Counted from the first letter of the stretch, positions 1 through 10,863 are shown. The stretch is DNA of 28,003 bases from Perkinsus olseni (GCA_013115135.1 JABANP010000614.1:1-28003); one strand, 5' to 3'. Notes: generated by a model from the sequence alone, not told the origin. Program-made: numbers and translations.

Positions 1-1534
1 ACCACAGTTTAGTAGATCGCCGAGTGGTCTCACAGCGGTTATTAAGTGAGACGACCTCCACGTAGCTCCTCTAAATCCTATGCTCACCGCTGTAACAGCG
101 GCGCTGTTGGGCGCGGAAGAACTCCCTCACCATCCACCATCCACCAGGGCCTCAGTTGCTTCCATTGTGTAAGGTTCCACGGGATGATATTACTGCAGCA
201 GGGCAGGATTCCATCAGAGAGGCCCCGAAGATTCTTCGGCGAAGAACAAACGAGAGCATAACCTTTGCCGATTAGTGGAAGTCGATAACAACGGGTCCGC
301 CGATTCAAACAGGTTCAGAGATCTGTTCTTCTATGCCAGTACTTTCACCAAACGCAGAGAATGGCAGTGTCATCTGGGTGTCCCCTTGTACACTAGCTCC
401 GCCTGGCCAACCTCAATCGTCTATCGTCAAAGAACGGTTGAAGTCTCCGGGCAGTGTAACGAACAAGCTCGAAATGAGATCTGGCCTTGCTACAGTACAG
501 TCTAGTACATGTACACAGGGTGCCCGACGTGCAGCAGATTTTCGACCCACAGTAGTCGCAGTCGCCGACTCGCAGCGCTATCTTCAACATCTTGGCTCTA
601 TTTGAGCTTGGTCGTCTTAAAATTTTGTCTCCCAAGGATTCCGCGGAATTGAAAGGCCTTTAAGTTGTTCACGATGTTTTGAGGTTCCGTTTAGCGTTCA
701 GCCCATCAGTTGACATGTGACACGGTGCTGCGGCCATGAACACCCGCCTCCCTCCTGAACACGAGCTACCTCACGCGGCCAATCCAGTATGTGCTGCCTT
801 GAGAAAGGACGGTGACCGTCCGACGGTCCAATCAGGATGAAACTTATCATGCGGAACAGGCATGTTACAGATCACTCGGCAACCTACGCCCGCTACTGCA
901 GGACTCTGCTGAGTGCAGCCAAATGGGAGGTGCCAGTCGGTGTGGCCGAGTCCAACCTTCTTCACAGCTCAGCGGAATTGAACACCCGATCGAATCACAC
1001 GGGTTGACAGTCACTCATTGTCTATCAAAACTCTCGCTGCATCAGCAAGATCAGATCACGGAAATGATTGGAAAAATAGAGAGAACACAACCGAGAACGT
1101 ATGCACTTCTCTCCAGCGCCGTAGCTATTAGGCACACTACATCTCTGAGACACATACAGTCGGTGGTCACACAGTCCTGTTCCGATAGTGATTAGAATGA
1201 AGCGGATGGCCGTCAATCGACGTGTACCGTGCGATTCTCTCTCGTGCTCTGTTGTAGCTATATTCTCTCATTCTAATTTTCCTAAGCATCCCGAATGCAG
1301 AGGGTTTCTTGAATGGACAGTCGCCTGCCGACTTCGCTGTGCAGTAGAAAGTCGAAAGGCGACACCCCAGGGAAGCGAGCGCAGACCCTTCCGCGAATCT
1401 TTATGATGAGCATCGCGCGCACGTTCAGATGGCTGAATTTATGGCGACCATTCCCCACTCGTAACGCGACATACGCCTCTCTGAGTTCATCACATCATGC
1501 TCGACATCATTATCATCTACTCACAACCGCCAAG
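1..1534. other. stretch without a supported gene
   Basis: I see open frames here on both strands, the longest at 812-1195 on the plus strand, but none has a signal peptide, a recognisable motif or splice sites that extend it sensibly. A minus-strand frame at 84-308 has cysteines and aromatic residues spaced a little like exon 2 of the secreted family downstream. It lacks the Y-x-M end with a GT donor, so I do not call it a copy. Confidence 0.4.
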
Positions 1535-3124
1535 CTACGCAAAGGGCCCAATTGGAGGGGATCTTACTGCAGCCCGGTAGACTCCGCAGATGTACGTTAT
1601 TAGCTTTTCACACATATCCCATCTCAAGACATCTTGCACAGGATACGTGGGCAGCAGTTCCCTCTGTACATCACGGAAGATCTCCGTGCAAGGCTTGCTG
1701 AAGGCTATGGAGTTGAACTCTTGCCGAGGGTCATCACGTTGAACTTCGCGGAAAGCATCTCCCTCGAGGACTCCTACAATGCTATCATCCGCGCTGAAAA
1801 TCAACGAGAAGGGATGCTGGTGTCACCAGATTCCATAATGGCCTCTCCCTTCACAGTGAAGTTTATGATATGTGGTAATAACTAATTTTGGTATCGAATA
1901 TATCGAAATCCAACGTGGTACCGGCCTAGTGAGACTTCTCCGATTCGCCCCTTCTTGACAGCATTACGGAGAGATGGTTGGACTCTACCAGGACAATACA
2001 AGAATTGGTAGGTGGGAAATGATCTATTTGTATTTTCGTGATCTGCTGATCGCGAATTGATCATCAGATGGATTTCATAAATCTATTGTGAAAGTGTTTC
2101 CTCGAGTGGACCGTAGGCGGAGCAAGAGACTTTTCCCTTTTGATAACATCGGACACTCGAATGATATTCCAGGTACAATCGAGTTTACGTCAGTTTCACG
2201 GAAGTTCAGAAATCGACGCCAATTTTATACAAAAAAATTGCATGTTTAACACCTCGCGTAGGATAGCGTTTTGGGGAACCATCTGATAATCACCCCGGAT
2301 TGATTTGTCTGAAAAAACCTCAGAAAAAGAGGACATCGGCGGTGAAGGTCCCACTTGGCCTGTTTCGGCGGCAGACTATAAAGCCTCGCGCACACAGAAA
2401 ATTTTCTTGACCTCAATGCGAGGAGAATGTCGTTCCATCTGCGAGTTACGTTAAACGCCGTGTTTTCATCACTGTAGATCATTCCGTGTGGAACGAAAGG
2501 CCAAACGCTGATAACAGCGAACTCAATGGTTGATCAAAAGATAGTTACAAGCTCATCATCTCAACGGGCAACCTACATTGTGTATTGTTCGTCATCGCAG
2601 GAGACGATCATCGTCCGCGGAAGTCCTTGACCTTCAGGGTTGGTGGTGTAGGCGAGACCAGCAGAAGTCGTGAACGGAATAAGACACATATTAACACTAG
2701 TTTCTTCTCCACTCGAGGCGGGTGTGCACTCGACGTCTGTTTCTGGCGCTGCGCCACATGCATCCTGAAAAGAATCTTTCCGATCATCACTTGTACGTGA
2801 GAACAGCCAAGTTACCATCCTGGATGGCAATAAGGCCGAGAAGAGGTTCGAAGTGAGCATACGCTTCTTCGCTTGAGTCCCATCCGGTTCGTGAGATTTC
2901 CGTTTTCGCCTCGAGGACGAGGCGGCTGGTGGTGATGAATAGCCATGGGCAGCAGTTTGCTGCCCTCCTCTGGCGTGGTGTTTACCCAAGCCGGTGAATG
3001 GGCCATTATCAACTTCCATAGGGTCCTCATTGTTGTCTGAGTTGAAGGGTGCCGCTCCGTACACTTGCGGTATGTGAATCATCAAACAGATGACAGAGGG
3101 TATCAAAATAATGAAGGTTTGCAT
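1535..3124 (-). CDS. secreted six-cysteine family protein, copy 1 (251 aa, 3 exons)
   Basis: Exons on the minus strand: 3124-2816, 2764-2577 and 1793-1535. The start is the ATG of the conserved signal peptide (MQTFIILIPSVICLMIHIP..., likely cut after VYGA). The mature chain begins with the acidic FNSDNNEDPME motif, then a basic linker with SRRKRK. Exon 2 carries the family cysteines (DVEC with an extra DAC upstream, VNMC, VSC) and ends in YTM at a GTAGGT donor. Exon 3 has DP, PCTEIF..VQ, MCEKL and ICGVY. Intron 1 (51 nt, GTAACT..TTTTCAG) is a multiple of three without a stop, so the unspliced frame also reads through; the paralogues argue that it is a true intron. Intron 2 is unusually long (783 nt). 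Function unknown; secretion is predicted from the signal peptide only. Confidence 0.75.
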
Positions 3125-3445
3125 TATAACAAGAGGGAAGCTGAGGGGGTGTGAAGATAGTTTAGACGATAACACTGTGGATCAACTGCGTCTGGGAATC
3201 CTCGCTCTGGCAAATCACGACGAATTCCGCCGGTCTGGGAAACTCTCATCTCGATCACCTCCGCCGCAACCATGAGCGTTCGAAATTGGAGATTCGAGGT
3301 TTTGATGGAATCATAATGGCAGTTTATCACAGAGGACGGGCAGCGATAATAGACCTTCAGGCTGCCCACTGACAGTGCTCAGCACAACGCAATTTGTTTT
3401 TCACGAATGTACATGAACATCACGTTAAACACCGTCGTATGCTCT

Positions 3446-4527
3446 TTACAGGCCTTTCTTATGCGTCGAAGTTTTCTCTGAGGTTGTCGGGAGGTCGGAG
3501 CGTGCGAGTAATGAAAGAAAAGATTTGGCGACAGACTGGTGCATGCTGCACACCTTCGACATGATATCATCACAGAGCGTCATATCTCCCTCGTCAACGG
3601 CGGACCCCCTTTCCAGCACTTCCGTTTGAAGCGCTCTGAAGATACTCGAGCAGCTCATCTTAGAGGCCCTTCGGTTGAACCACAGCAAGGGGTCCGTCAA
3701 GTACAGCGAGTAGTCGACACCTCCGGTATCGATCTCTTGAATATGACCATCGGTTCTGAACAGAGGAAGAGCAATCTCGCAGTCACCCTTTCAGGTTTTC
3801 GGGCGGTTTGTTTCAGTCGAAAATTTCAGAATGAAAAATACTCCCGAGCAAAAAGTGACCAGCCCTGGCTCCACGGAACTATCGACTCACTGAGGTTGCG
3901 TTGGAACCCCAGAGACTCTGGGGTGAGTTTTAGAATCGATTCTGATGCAGAATCAATTCTGAAACTCACGAACGATTCTGGGTTCCAGAGTCTGGAATCT
4001 GGTCCAGAATCGGTTTTCAATTCTAGAATTGGTTCGTTGAACTCACATCCAGTAGGTCTTGTCGTCACAAACAACTGAGACTGTTTGATCCACTCGGTGG
4101 CTGCCCGCCAGCTTGAGGTTGGTGTACCGAAGGCTGTTCATTCTCGTATCTCGCAGGGAGCACATAACGGCGCTCGAGTCATCGCCACCGACCCTCTCCT
4201 CAACTACCCTACAGACGTCCTAAGAATGACACTGGTAGCCGAAAACTCAAAATCTCTGGGTAGCCCCACCGAGGAAGGAGAGCGCCTTTCGATTGGCATC
4301 TCCTGGTGGGAGCCTTGTTGTTGCTTCCGTAGTGAGAATGAATTTGTTTGTAGTCTTTTCCGGGCAGGGAACGTTTCGGGACCTCTTCTCGGTTTCATAG
4401 GTTGCACTTCGCTGGCTTCCATAGGGTCCTCATCGTTGTCGGAGTTGAAGGCTGCCGCTCCGTACCCTGGCGGTATGTGAATCATCAAACAGATGACAGA
4501 GGCTATCCAAATAATGAAGGTTTGCAT
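3446..4527 (-). CDS. secreted six-cysteine family protein, copy 2 (246 aa, 3 exons)
   Basis: Exons: 4527-4270, 4219-4047 and 3755-3446. Exon 1 encodes the family signal peptide (VYGA replaced by GYGA at the cleavage region), then FNSDNDEDPMEA and a proline/basic linker. Intron 1 is 50 nt with donor GTGGGG. Exon 2 is exactly 173 nt, the same length as in copies 4 and 6, and reads DVC..VMC..VVCDDKTYW with donor GTGAGT. Intron 2 (291 nt) holds a fold-back element. Exon 3 begins ITDGHIQEI and carries SCSSIF..LQ, LCDDI and VCSMH, so all six family cysteines are present. The gene ends 321 bases upstream (in coordinates beyond) the start of copy 1, head to tail. Function unknown. Confidence 0.75.
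3890..4046. repeat. fold-back repeat inside intron 2 of copy 2
   Basis: The stretch is made of nested inverted repeats. CCCCAGAGACTCTGGGG is a perfect palindrome, followed by two 20-base arms (about 3931-3950 and 3954-3973) that pair with two mismatches around a three-base loop. GGAACCCCAGA pairs again with TCTGGGTTCC further right. Its right end shares the AGAATTGGTT..TTGAAC signature with the repeats at 9.1-10.8 kb. Confidence 0.6.
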
Positions 4528-4650
4528 TATAACAAGAGGGAAGCTGAGGGGTTGTGAAGATATTGCAGCTAACAAGCTCCAAGCCAGGAGTCAATAGGAG
4601 AACACGGGGCAGAAAATCATCCCTTGTTTAACAGCAAAAGCACATCACTC

Positions 4651-5672
4651 TCATGCTACCCACAGATCAGGGTCGTCATAAATATATAAGTTGTTATCAT
4701 CATCGAAATCGCCGTCCTCAAGCCTCGCTGATGGCGATGTGAATGAACTCACTGCCTCGCCCTGATACACTTTACACATCTTCTTTATTATACCATCACC
4801 AACCTTGCTCCCTGGACTATCCTCAGGAGACTCCTGTAGTAGAGTTCTCCGCAGCTCCGCGAGAATTTCATGGCAGTTCGGTAATTGCGCGAAAAGGTCT
4901 CCGTTCATCTCCTTGAGGGGGTCTTCAAAATCTAACTTTGACTTATGACTCCCGACTTCGATGAACCCTTGACCGTCTTCATCCCTGCAAGGGAAAAAAC
5001 AAAATCTCGAGTGAATCAAGATCGACGTATTTACATCGTGTAAATATGCCCGCCGCAATCGACATGCAGCGCCTTGGTCGTGTTACCACTGTCCTCCATA
5101 GTATCAATGGTGTAAACCAGTTGATAGTCGGCGCTGTTGCCCTCCAGAAAACAACCCTTCGAGATCATTTTCTGGCCGTTCCCGAGAGTAATGGTAACGA
5201 TCTTATTCAACAACTCGCATTCTTCTTCCTGAGGAAGACTCTTATTTCACTCACTTGAAAGAACCAACGGTACCTCCAGATCGATCTCAGCTCCCGCTTG
5301 GGAGAAGTGACGAAGTTTGGTCCTAGCCAAAGGTAAGTCGTGCAGCGATTTGCGTCCGCGACCATGCGAGCCGGTATAGTCGCTGTAATATGTCCTCCGA
5401 GGGAAGGTGTTCAGGCGTATAGCGGCTCGTCTCCTTCTTCTCACTTCGTGCAGTTTTCTTATGGGAAAGATGATTGTCTGAAGCACTCGGCGAACCCCGG
5501 CTTTGAAACGGCTTCTCCTTGTTGAGCGCAAAGCGGGCGTAGCCTCAGAAATTTCATCGGATTCTGTCGAGTCTCCATCGCTTTCTGAGGTGAAGGCTGT
5601 CGCTCCGTACACTTGCGGTATGTGAATCATCAAACAGATGACAGAGGGTATCCAAATAATGAAGGTTTGCAT
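4651..5672 (-). CDS. secreted six-cysteine family protein, copy 3 (308 aa, 3 exons, one cysteine lost)
   Basis: Exons: 5672-5274, 5228-5035 and 4984-4651. It has the family signal peptide, but the acidic motif has drifted to AFTSESDGDSTESDE and the linker is long and arginine-rich (RRRRR). Intron 1 is 45 nt (GTACCG..CTCAG). Exon 2 starts EEECELLNK and has KGC and VDC before HIYTM. Intron 2 is 50 nt (GTAAAT..TTGCAG). Exon 3 reads DEDGQGFIEV, NCHEIL and KKMCKVY. The middle exon-3 cysteine seen in the other five copies is a glycine here (VGDGII), leaving five of six. A long acidic tail (DGDFDDDNN) is unique to this copy. It is the most diverged member; its upstream flank resembles that of copies 5 and 6. 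Confidence 0.75.
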
Positions 5673-5975
5673 TATAACAAGAGGGAAGCTGAGGGTCTGT
5701 GAAGACGCCACGGATGATAATCTTGGGTGGGAGTCCAACCGATACCACGGGCGGGGCGCCCTGCGTGCGAGTACCCCACCAGAGAACGTTGATATGTAGC
5801 AGAACGTGGAGCCCAATCAAAGTGACGAATGGGAATTCCGAATTTTCGAGCACCAGCGATTCAAGTAAAGAAAGCAAGATCCGCTTCCTCTTCGCTCGAA
5901 GTTGTATTTCCACATTTTCCCTAGTGGGAACGGTTTGAAAGGGGACATCACAATGTGATGATGACATGAATCATT
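5673..5975 (-). promoter_or_regulatory. 5' flank shared with copies 5 and 6
   Basis: Going upstream from the ATG, the bases match the flanks of the copies at 19309 and 21030. The shared blocks are GATGATAATCTTGGG (about 5713), GGAATTCC (about 5829), AGCAAGAT (about 5873) and a GCTCGAA..TTGT stretch (about 5896). Next to the ATG all six copies share CTCAGCTTCCCTCTTG then TTATAATG. The CTCAG could be a splice acceptor, including for a trans-spliced leader, which is known in Perkinsus; that is inference. Confidence 0.5.
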
Positions 5976-6316
5976 CGACCCTATGTGAGCATGTCTGAAC
6001 TGATTGAAACTGTCCTTAATAACGAGCAATACATGATTTAGTTATCACGCCTTCTTGCTCTAAGGCTTCGATCGTCTTCTTCTGCGTCTTCCACCATCCT
6101 CGCGGCCTTCGTCCCAGCTGCTGTTGTCGGGGGCTCCTCCAGCCTTGGCCCGAGCTGCTGTTTTTTGTTTCTCCGGCAAATATCCAATGGGGGCCTCTGA
6201 CGAAAACAGAGGCGGAAAGGCCAAAATGGTTGTGTGTGTTTGTGTGTGAGTTTATAGTCTAACGCTTACGGTTCCGGCTTAGTTAGACTCGAAGCCGATG
6301 TGCGCAGTTGGAGACC

Positions 6317-6751
6317 TTCTGTAGCGTCGACATGCAGTGGAATCAGACAGGTTGCCAAAAAGCTTTTCTCAGAGTGGCTTCCTTTCCTCCTGGCAGGAGC
6401 CGCTTACACAAATGGTACTGAAAACCGAAAAGGTTGTGCCTAGCCGGCACTACAATAAGCCTCTGCGAGCATCAAGATACTGCATGAGGGCCGAACATGT
6501 CTTAACCAAGAACATCGGATGAGTTGCACCCGGTAAATACGGTTACCAGGCGACCGCGTAGCGGTAACCGCGAAAACCTCGAAAGGGCTGAAGGTATTTG
6601 GCACGTAGCGGAATACCAGTTACAAATACCGCGTTTTCCCCGTAATCACGACACGGTTATCGCGGTTAACCACGGTGACCGCGAAATGCGATACGGTTTC
6701 CGCCATAACCGTACCACTATGTTGGTTGTACTGCATGTCAACGCTACAGAA
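6317..6751. mobile_element. MITE-like element with terminal inverted repeats
   Basis: A 22-base arm at 6317-6338 (core CTGTAGCGTCGACATGCAGT) is matched in reverse complement by 6730-6751 with one mismatch. The interior, from about 6530 to 6720, is dense in short palindromic ACGGTTACC and GCGGTAACCGCG motifs. No transposase frame is present, so if mobile it is non-autonomous. No clear target-site duplication is visible next to the arms. Confidence 0.45.
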
Positions 6752-7321
6752 AGATCCTAACCGGCAGGAGCCCAGCACCACATTTAGAGGGCTGTTTTAC
6801 ATCTGCTGTGAGTACCCTGTCTCTCACAATCCCTTTGAAACACGAGTAGTGAGTATGAATAGACACTAGCTGAGGCAAAGGCTTGCAATAGAACTTGTCT
6901 GAACTTGCCGTATAATTGCGAACTCGGAGGTTTGAAGACGCCCTCGATTCTGACAGCGACGCTGCCACAGTGTCCCGTAGGACTGACTGTCTCCTCAAAG
7001 GGTTGCGAGGACTGTTGCGGGATAGGGGAAGTCAGCCTCCTTCCCGCCCATCCCGCCTCTGGCGTGTTCACCTGCCGTTCTGGCCGGCCAGTGCTGCTCG
7101 CCTCTCAAGGATGTCGCAATGTCGATCAGGCCTGCCGCCGCGGCAGAATACTAGTTTTTTTTGCTCGTTCCTTTGTAGTGTGCTTAGTTTTATTACAGTG
7201 CTTTTCGAGTATCGTGCCAGGTAGTTATCATAAGAAAGGGCTTCCATCGAAACTTGATGACCATGTGTTCAGAGAGGGGGTCAGTTGTAGTTGAATTATG
7301 ACTAACTGGTGACCCTGGAAG

Positions 7322-7420
7322 TGTGCCGTGCCGTACTGTCGTACTGCCGTACCGTACTCAAATCTCGGGTTCTGTTACGGGAAACTTCGTACCGTACCGT
7401 ACCGTAAAAAGTACGGTTTG
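7322..7420. repeat. CCGTA/GTACC pentamer cluster
   Basis: Runs such as GTGCCGTGCCGTACTG and CGTACCGTACCGTACCG repeat a five-base unit (CCGTA) with small breaks. The composition resembles the ACGGT motifs inside the inverted-repeat element 0.6 kb to the left, so they may share an origin. Confidence 0.6.
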
Positions 7421-8365
7421 CCCATCTCTACTGCCGCGAATCATCGAGCAACTCTAGCCTATCCCCAGTCGCTTAAGGTGACACCGGGACTGGTTAGTCT
7501 CTCTAGGGACATGCCAGCGTGCCAGCGTCAGACTCTGACGGTCAGAGCGCTAGAGATTGCAACGCCTCTTCACGGGACTCTTTCTGTGCGGGACGCCCTT
7601 CTCCTTACACGAACACTTACAGTACCCGCCATCTAAAGAGACTGTATTCACTTTGGCGGGCCTCACGCACTCAAGGACTGAAGCTTCGGATAAATTGGTT
7701 CTATACTACTGCGGATGGCTTAGGGCGTGAACGTGATGACCGCTTCCCGAAAAATCGGGCGAGCAATAAATTTTGGTACACCATTTACTATGAGGGTGCG
7801 AGGTACTTATACCCACAATGAATAGCTATCCTACCCGCATACGGATAGCAACACCATCTGAATACAATCCGAAATCCGGCGTTCCCCTTTCTCTCGGTTT
7901 TCTTTCAACCATGTTGTCAGTAACAGTATGTGAATCGCACTACGGCGGTTCCCAGAACATCTCGGTCAGCGCGGATAATGACTGGAACCATTTTGTCAGC
8001 ACGTCCGTCAAAAACTCGGGCTTCAGTCCGTGTCAACGGGCAAGGAGCGCGATCCCGTACTTCGCTCATCACTGATGAGTCATCAGTAACAGCACATCTG
8101 TCCTCACCACACGTCACAGTGGTGTTCCGTATGTAGACTCGCTCGCCTGAAGCTCAAGCGGCTCGACCCAAGCCATCGCGGTGTAAAACATGGCTTGTCT
8201 CAGAAAATTACGATTCTTTTTCATATCCACACTCCTGAGGACATGTCATTCGTTATAACCGAAGCACAGAGAAACTGGTCACACAAGTCCAATCGCCTTT
8301 AATGACAACAACATCAACATCATACTTCAAATCGTCATCACATCACCTCCAGAGGACGCCATGCC

Positions 8366-9671
8366 TCAGTCAGTGTCCATGAAAATCTCTTCCGGGATTG
8401 GCCCGAGGTTCACGTTAGCGGTTGGTTGTAAATATGGTCTGGCAACGCTCTCGTATAGAGCGCATACCCTCTTCATTATTATCGAGCACATGTTCATGTC
8501 TCCCTCCTCAACGACCTCTTTTTTCCCCAAAATTTTCTTCTGTAACCCCTTAAAAATGTCAGAACAAGTCGCCTCAAAAGCCTTTCTGTTGAATCTCCTC
8601 AATGGGTCCTTGATCATCACGTCCCGATCAACGCCTGCGATTGTGATCTCTTGTATGTACCCATCCGCGCTGAGAAAACAGCGAGATTGCAGGAAAGAAA
8701 GGAACTCGCCGTGTTAGTGCGCAGAACCGTCACGACCGTGTCCTCGCTACCCAGACTCGGCGACGAGTAAAACTTACATGGAATAAACTGAAGGACCGCA
8801 AAAAACGGTGAGCACGTTATTCTTTTCTCCAGTTCCCTTTTCCGTCTCCATCGTGTAACCCAGGGCATAGGAAAGTGTCCTTTTCAGAGCACAGGTCGTT
8901 CCGAAGGAATCATCATCTTCGAACTTATCCTCGCTTGTTTTACATACTCCCTGAGAAAATAAAGCTACTCCTAACCAGCCCGCGGCCGCCAGCTCGAGGG
9001 GGCTGCAGATTACAACGCCGAGTAAAATACTTATTCACCGACAACACCGCACGTACAAGATTCCACAGATTCTCGGAGTCGATTTTCTCTCTTACCCCAG
9101 TCCGATACAGTAACTCTGAAAATCAGGGTCGATTCTGGATCTAACTTTTCCACGTAAAATGCAGCTCCAGATTTGCTTCTGAGTTTCGCAATTGGTTCAT
9201 TGAACGACCCCTTAGTTTTATAGCCTGATAAGATTGTAGATAAGTTATGTAAGATTACAACGATAATGATACGATAATTATGTGATTGAAGATATTCCAT
9301 ATTTCAAAGCCCTGAGCCACCTGTTCTTCGTCTGAATCAGAGTCCGATTCAGAATCGGGCTCGGAGTCCGAGTCGAGCGCGCGTTCCCTCTTTCTCTTCC
9401 CCAAGGGAGACGGCTGCAGTCTGGCTGGCCTCTTGCGCCCTCCCGAACGGTAACCTTGCTGACGACTCGGTAATGGCAATTGGCCGCCGGTTTGCTGTCT
9501 TCTGCGCGCTCGGAGTATCACGCGACGTTTACTGGTGGGTCCACCAGCGGCATCATCAGCCTCCATAGGGTCCTCATTGTTGTCGGAGTTGAAGGGTGTC
9601 GCTCCGTACACTTGCGGTATGTGAATCATCAAGCAGATGACAGAGGCTATCCAAATAATGAAGGTTTGCAT
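8366..9671 (-). CDS. secreted six-cysteine family protein, copy 4 (275 aa, 3 exons)
   Basis: Exons: 9671-9321, 8950-8778 and 8669-8366. After the signal peptide comes ATPFNSDNNEDPMEADD, then a long basic region (SKRRVILRARRR, GKRKRERA) that looks like a nuclear-localisation signal, and a strongly acidic serine/aspartate tract (DSDSEPDSESDSDSDEE) at the end of exon 1. Intron 1 is 370 nt and carries a copy of the dispersed repeat. Exon 2 is 173 nt: GVCKTSEDK, TTC, VFC, ending VYSM at GTAAGT. Intron 2 is 108 nt. Exon 3: IADGYIQEI, DPLRRF, ATCSDIF..LQ, MCSII and VCALY. All six cysteines are present. A basic NLS-like patch in a secreted protein would suit an effector acting in a host nucleus, but that is speculation. 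Confidence 0.75.
9145..9221. repeat. dispersed AGAATTGG-type repeat, copy in intron 1 of family copy 4
   Basis: It reads ACTTTTCCACGTAAAATG, then about 30 variable bases, then CAATTGGTTCATTGAACG and ACCCC. The same order (TTTTTACACGTA, a CCGATTCT-like core, AGAATTGGTT, TTGAAC, CTCCC) recurs at 10365-10822 in the same orientation. Confidence 0.5.
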
Positions 9672-9848
9672 TATAACAAGAGGAAAGCTGAGGGGGTGTG
9701 AAGATGGAAACCCATAGACGCTGAGGTTGGGAGAGGCATACGCGAAACCAGAACCCGCGAGAGGGGACACTAGGTGTCCGACACCTCCTCGAGACCGGAT
9801 TCGCGAATGCGGACCCGGGAGTAGCTAGGGTAAGGAGATTACGTCAAG

Positions 9849-9885
9849 ACCATGAAACTCCAAAACGGTTTTGGAGTTTCATGGT
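9849..9885. repeat. perfect 18-bp hairpin with a one-base loop
   Basis: ACCATGAAACTCCAAAAC at 9849-9866 is followed by a single G and then its exact reverse complement at 9868-9885. Nothing coding surrounds it. It lies about 180 bases upstream of the ATG of family copy 4 and about 1 kb upstream of UTP21. It could be a cruciform, a small-RNA precursor or a recent fold-back; the sequence does not decide. Confidence 0.8.
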
Positions 9886-10364
9886 TTTGGCAAAACCCCG
9901 AGCCACTCCGGGTCCCCCAACGTCAAGGGAATGGGAGGGATGGGAAAGAGCTATAACACTTCTTTGCACGGAAAAATGTTCTAGCTCGAACCCGAATTAT
10001 CAAATCTTGCTCTCTTATTTTCACTTGCACTTCCTCAACTTCTGAATCGTTCAATGAACCGAGGGGGCGTTCAATAGACTGCTGAATTTTAGAAGGCTTC
10101 CCAACCTTCTGTCTTGCTCACCGTAGTAGGGAAACACCTCTATACTACTTACTATTGATTGGTAGCCTGTGCAGCAGCTTGCGGGCGATGTTTGTTTGTC
10201 TGTTTGGCCATTGCTAATGCGGGCCGATGGACCTTGGTCGATTTTAAAAGCCCGTTACTGGCTTTCGGGAATATTCCCGTCGAATACGGTAGCCCCTGCT
10301 GTTGAAACTGAGATCATGCAGTCTATCGAGCAGCGTGTGAGTAGCTCACAACCGACTCCGACTA

Positions 10365-10822
10365 TTTTTACACGTAAAAATTATCCGGTTCCAGAATCGA
10401 TTTCTACATTGGGAATTGGTCTATTGAACGCTCCCAGCGGATTGAAGCGCTGAGGCGGACGGGGATCAGCCCCCTCAACCTGAAGCCTTTGAGGGGCACC
10501 CTTACCTTCTTGAAGGATTACTAACTGAGTTTTTCAGTTGGTCTATTGAAGAATCCCTGCCCGCTCGTCAGTGAACCAGAATTTATTTTTACACGTAGAA
10601 TGCCGTCCCTGAACCGATTCTCAGTTTCAGAATTGGTTTGTCGGACACTCCCTAGTCTGCGCCTTGTAACCGACTTTCGCAGTTAGGTTATCGAACACTG
10701 CCTGCCTCTCGGCCAGGAAACCGATTCTAAAATTTGGTATCGATTCTAATTTATTTTTAGCAGCGAAAATGTGCGGTTTAAGAATCCATTCTCAGTTTCA
10801 GAATTGGTTTTTTGAACCCTGC
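10365..10822. repeat. cluster of degenerate ~75-80 bp repeats
   Basis: Three copies stand out at about 10365-10440, 10574-10652 and 10746-10822. The last two share AATTTATTTTTA and, further on, CATTCTCAGTTTCAGAATTGG (CGATTCTC.. in the first), then a GAAC/GGAC-C-CTCCC tail. A weaker unit sits around 10670-10715. No ORF runs through them. The rest of 9672-10863 shows nothing else I can name. Confidence 0.55.
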
Positions 10823-10863
10823 CGAGTCTCTGCCTTTTCCCAGGTTGTTACCTTTTCCTAGCC

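Larger units (their letters stand above)
5976..8365. other. gene-poor repeat-bearing stretch
   Basis: No gene can be supported. About 6060-6190 on the minus strand has two overlapping frames of coding-like character (basic, with an acidic ED run), but no start, stop or splice context that I can tie together. There is a GT-rich run near 6229-6250. The inverted-repeat element at 6317-6751 and the CCGTA cluster near 7.35 kb are listed separately. A 17-base palindrome (ACTGATGA G TCATCAGT) lies at about 8071-8087. Confidence 0.5.

Noticed and set aside
84..308. A seventh family copy at the left edge
   Set aside because: Only a loose cysteine/aromatic resemblance to exon 2; no Y-x-M end with donor, no exon 3 and no signal-peptide block.
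5229..5254. A 26-nt intron (GTGAGTG..CTCAG) between exons 1 and 2 of copy 3
   Set aside because: The join breaks the frame. Moving the donor to GTACCG at 5273 gives a 45-nt phase-0 intron like those of the paralogues.
5247..5816. A longer N-terminus (48 extra residues) for copy 3, with similar extensions for copies 5 and 6
   Set aside because: The extensions come from the shared 5' flank, differ in frame between copies, and would place the signal peptide internally.
8071..8087. A hammerhead-ribozyme core (CTGATGAG)
   Set aside because: The bases are part of a plain 17-base palindrome; no GAAA element or fitting helices follow.
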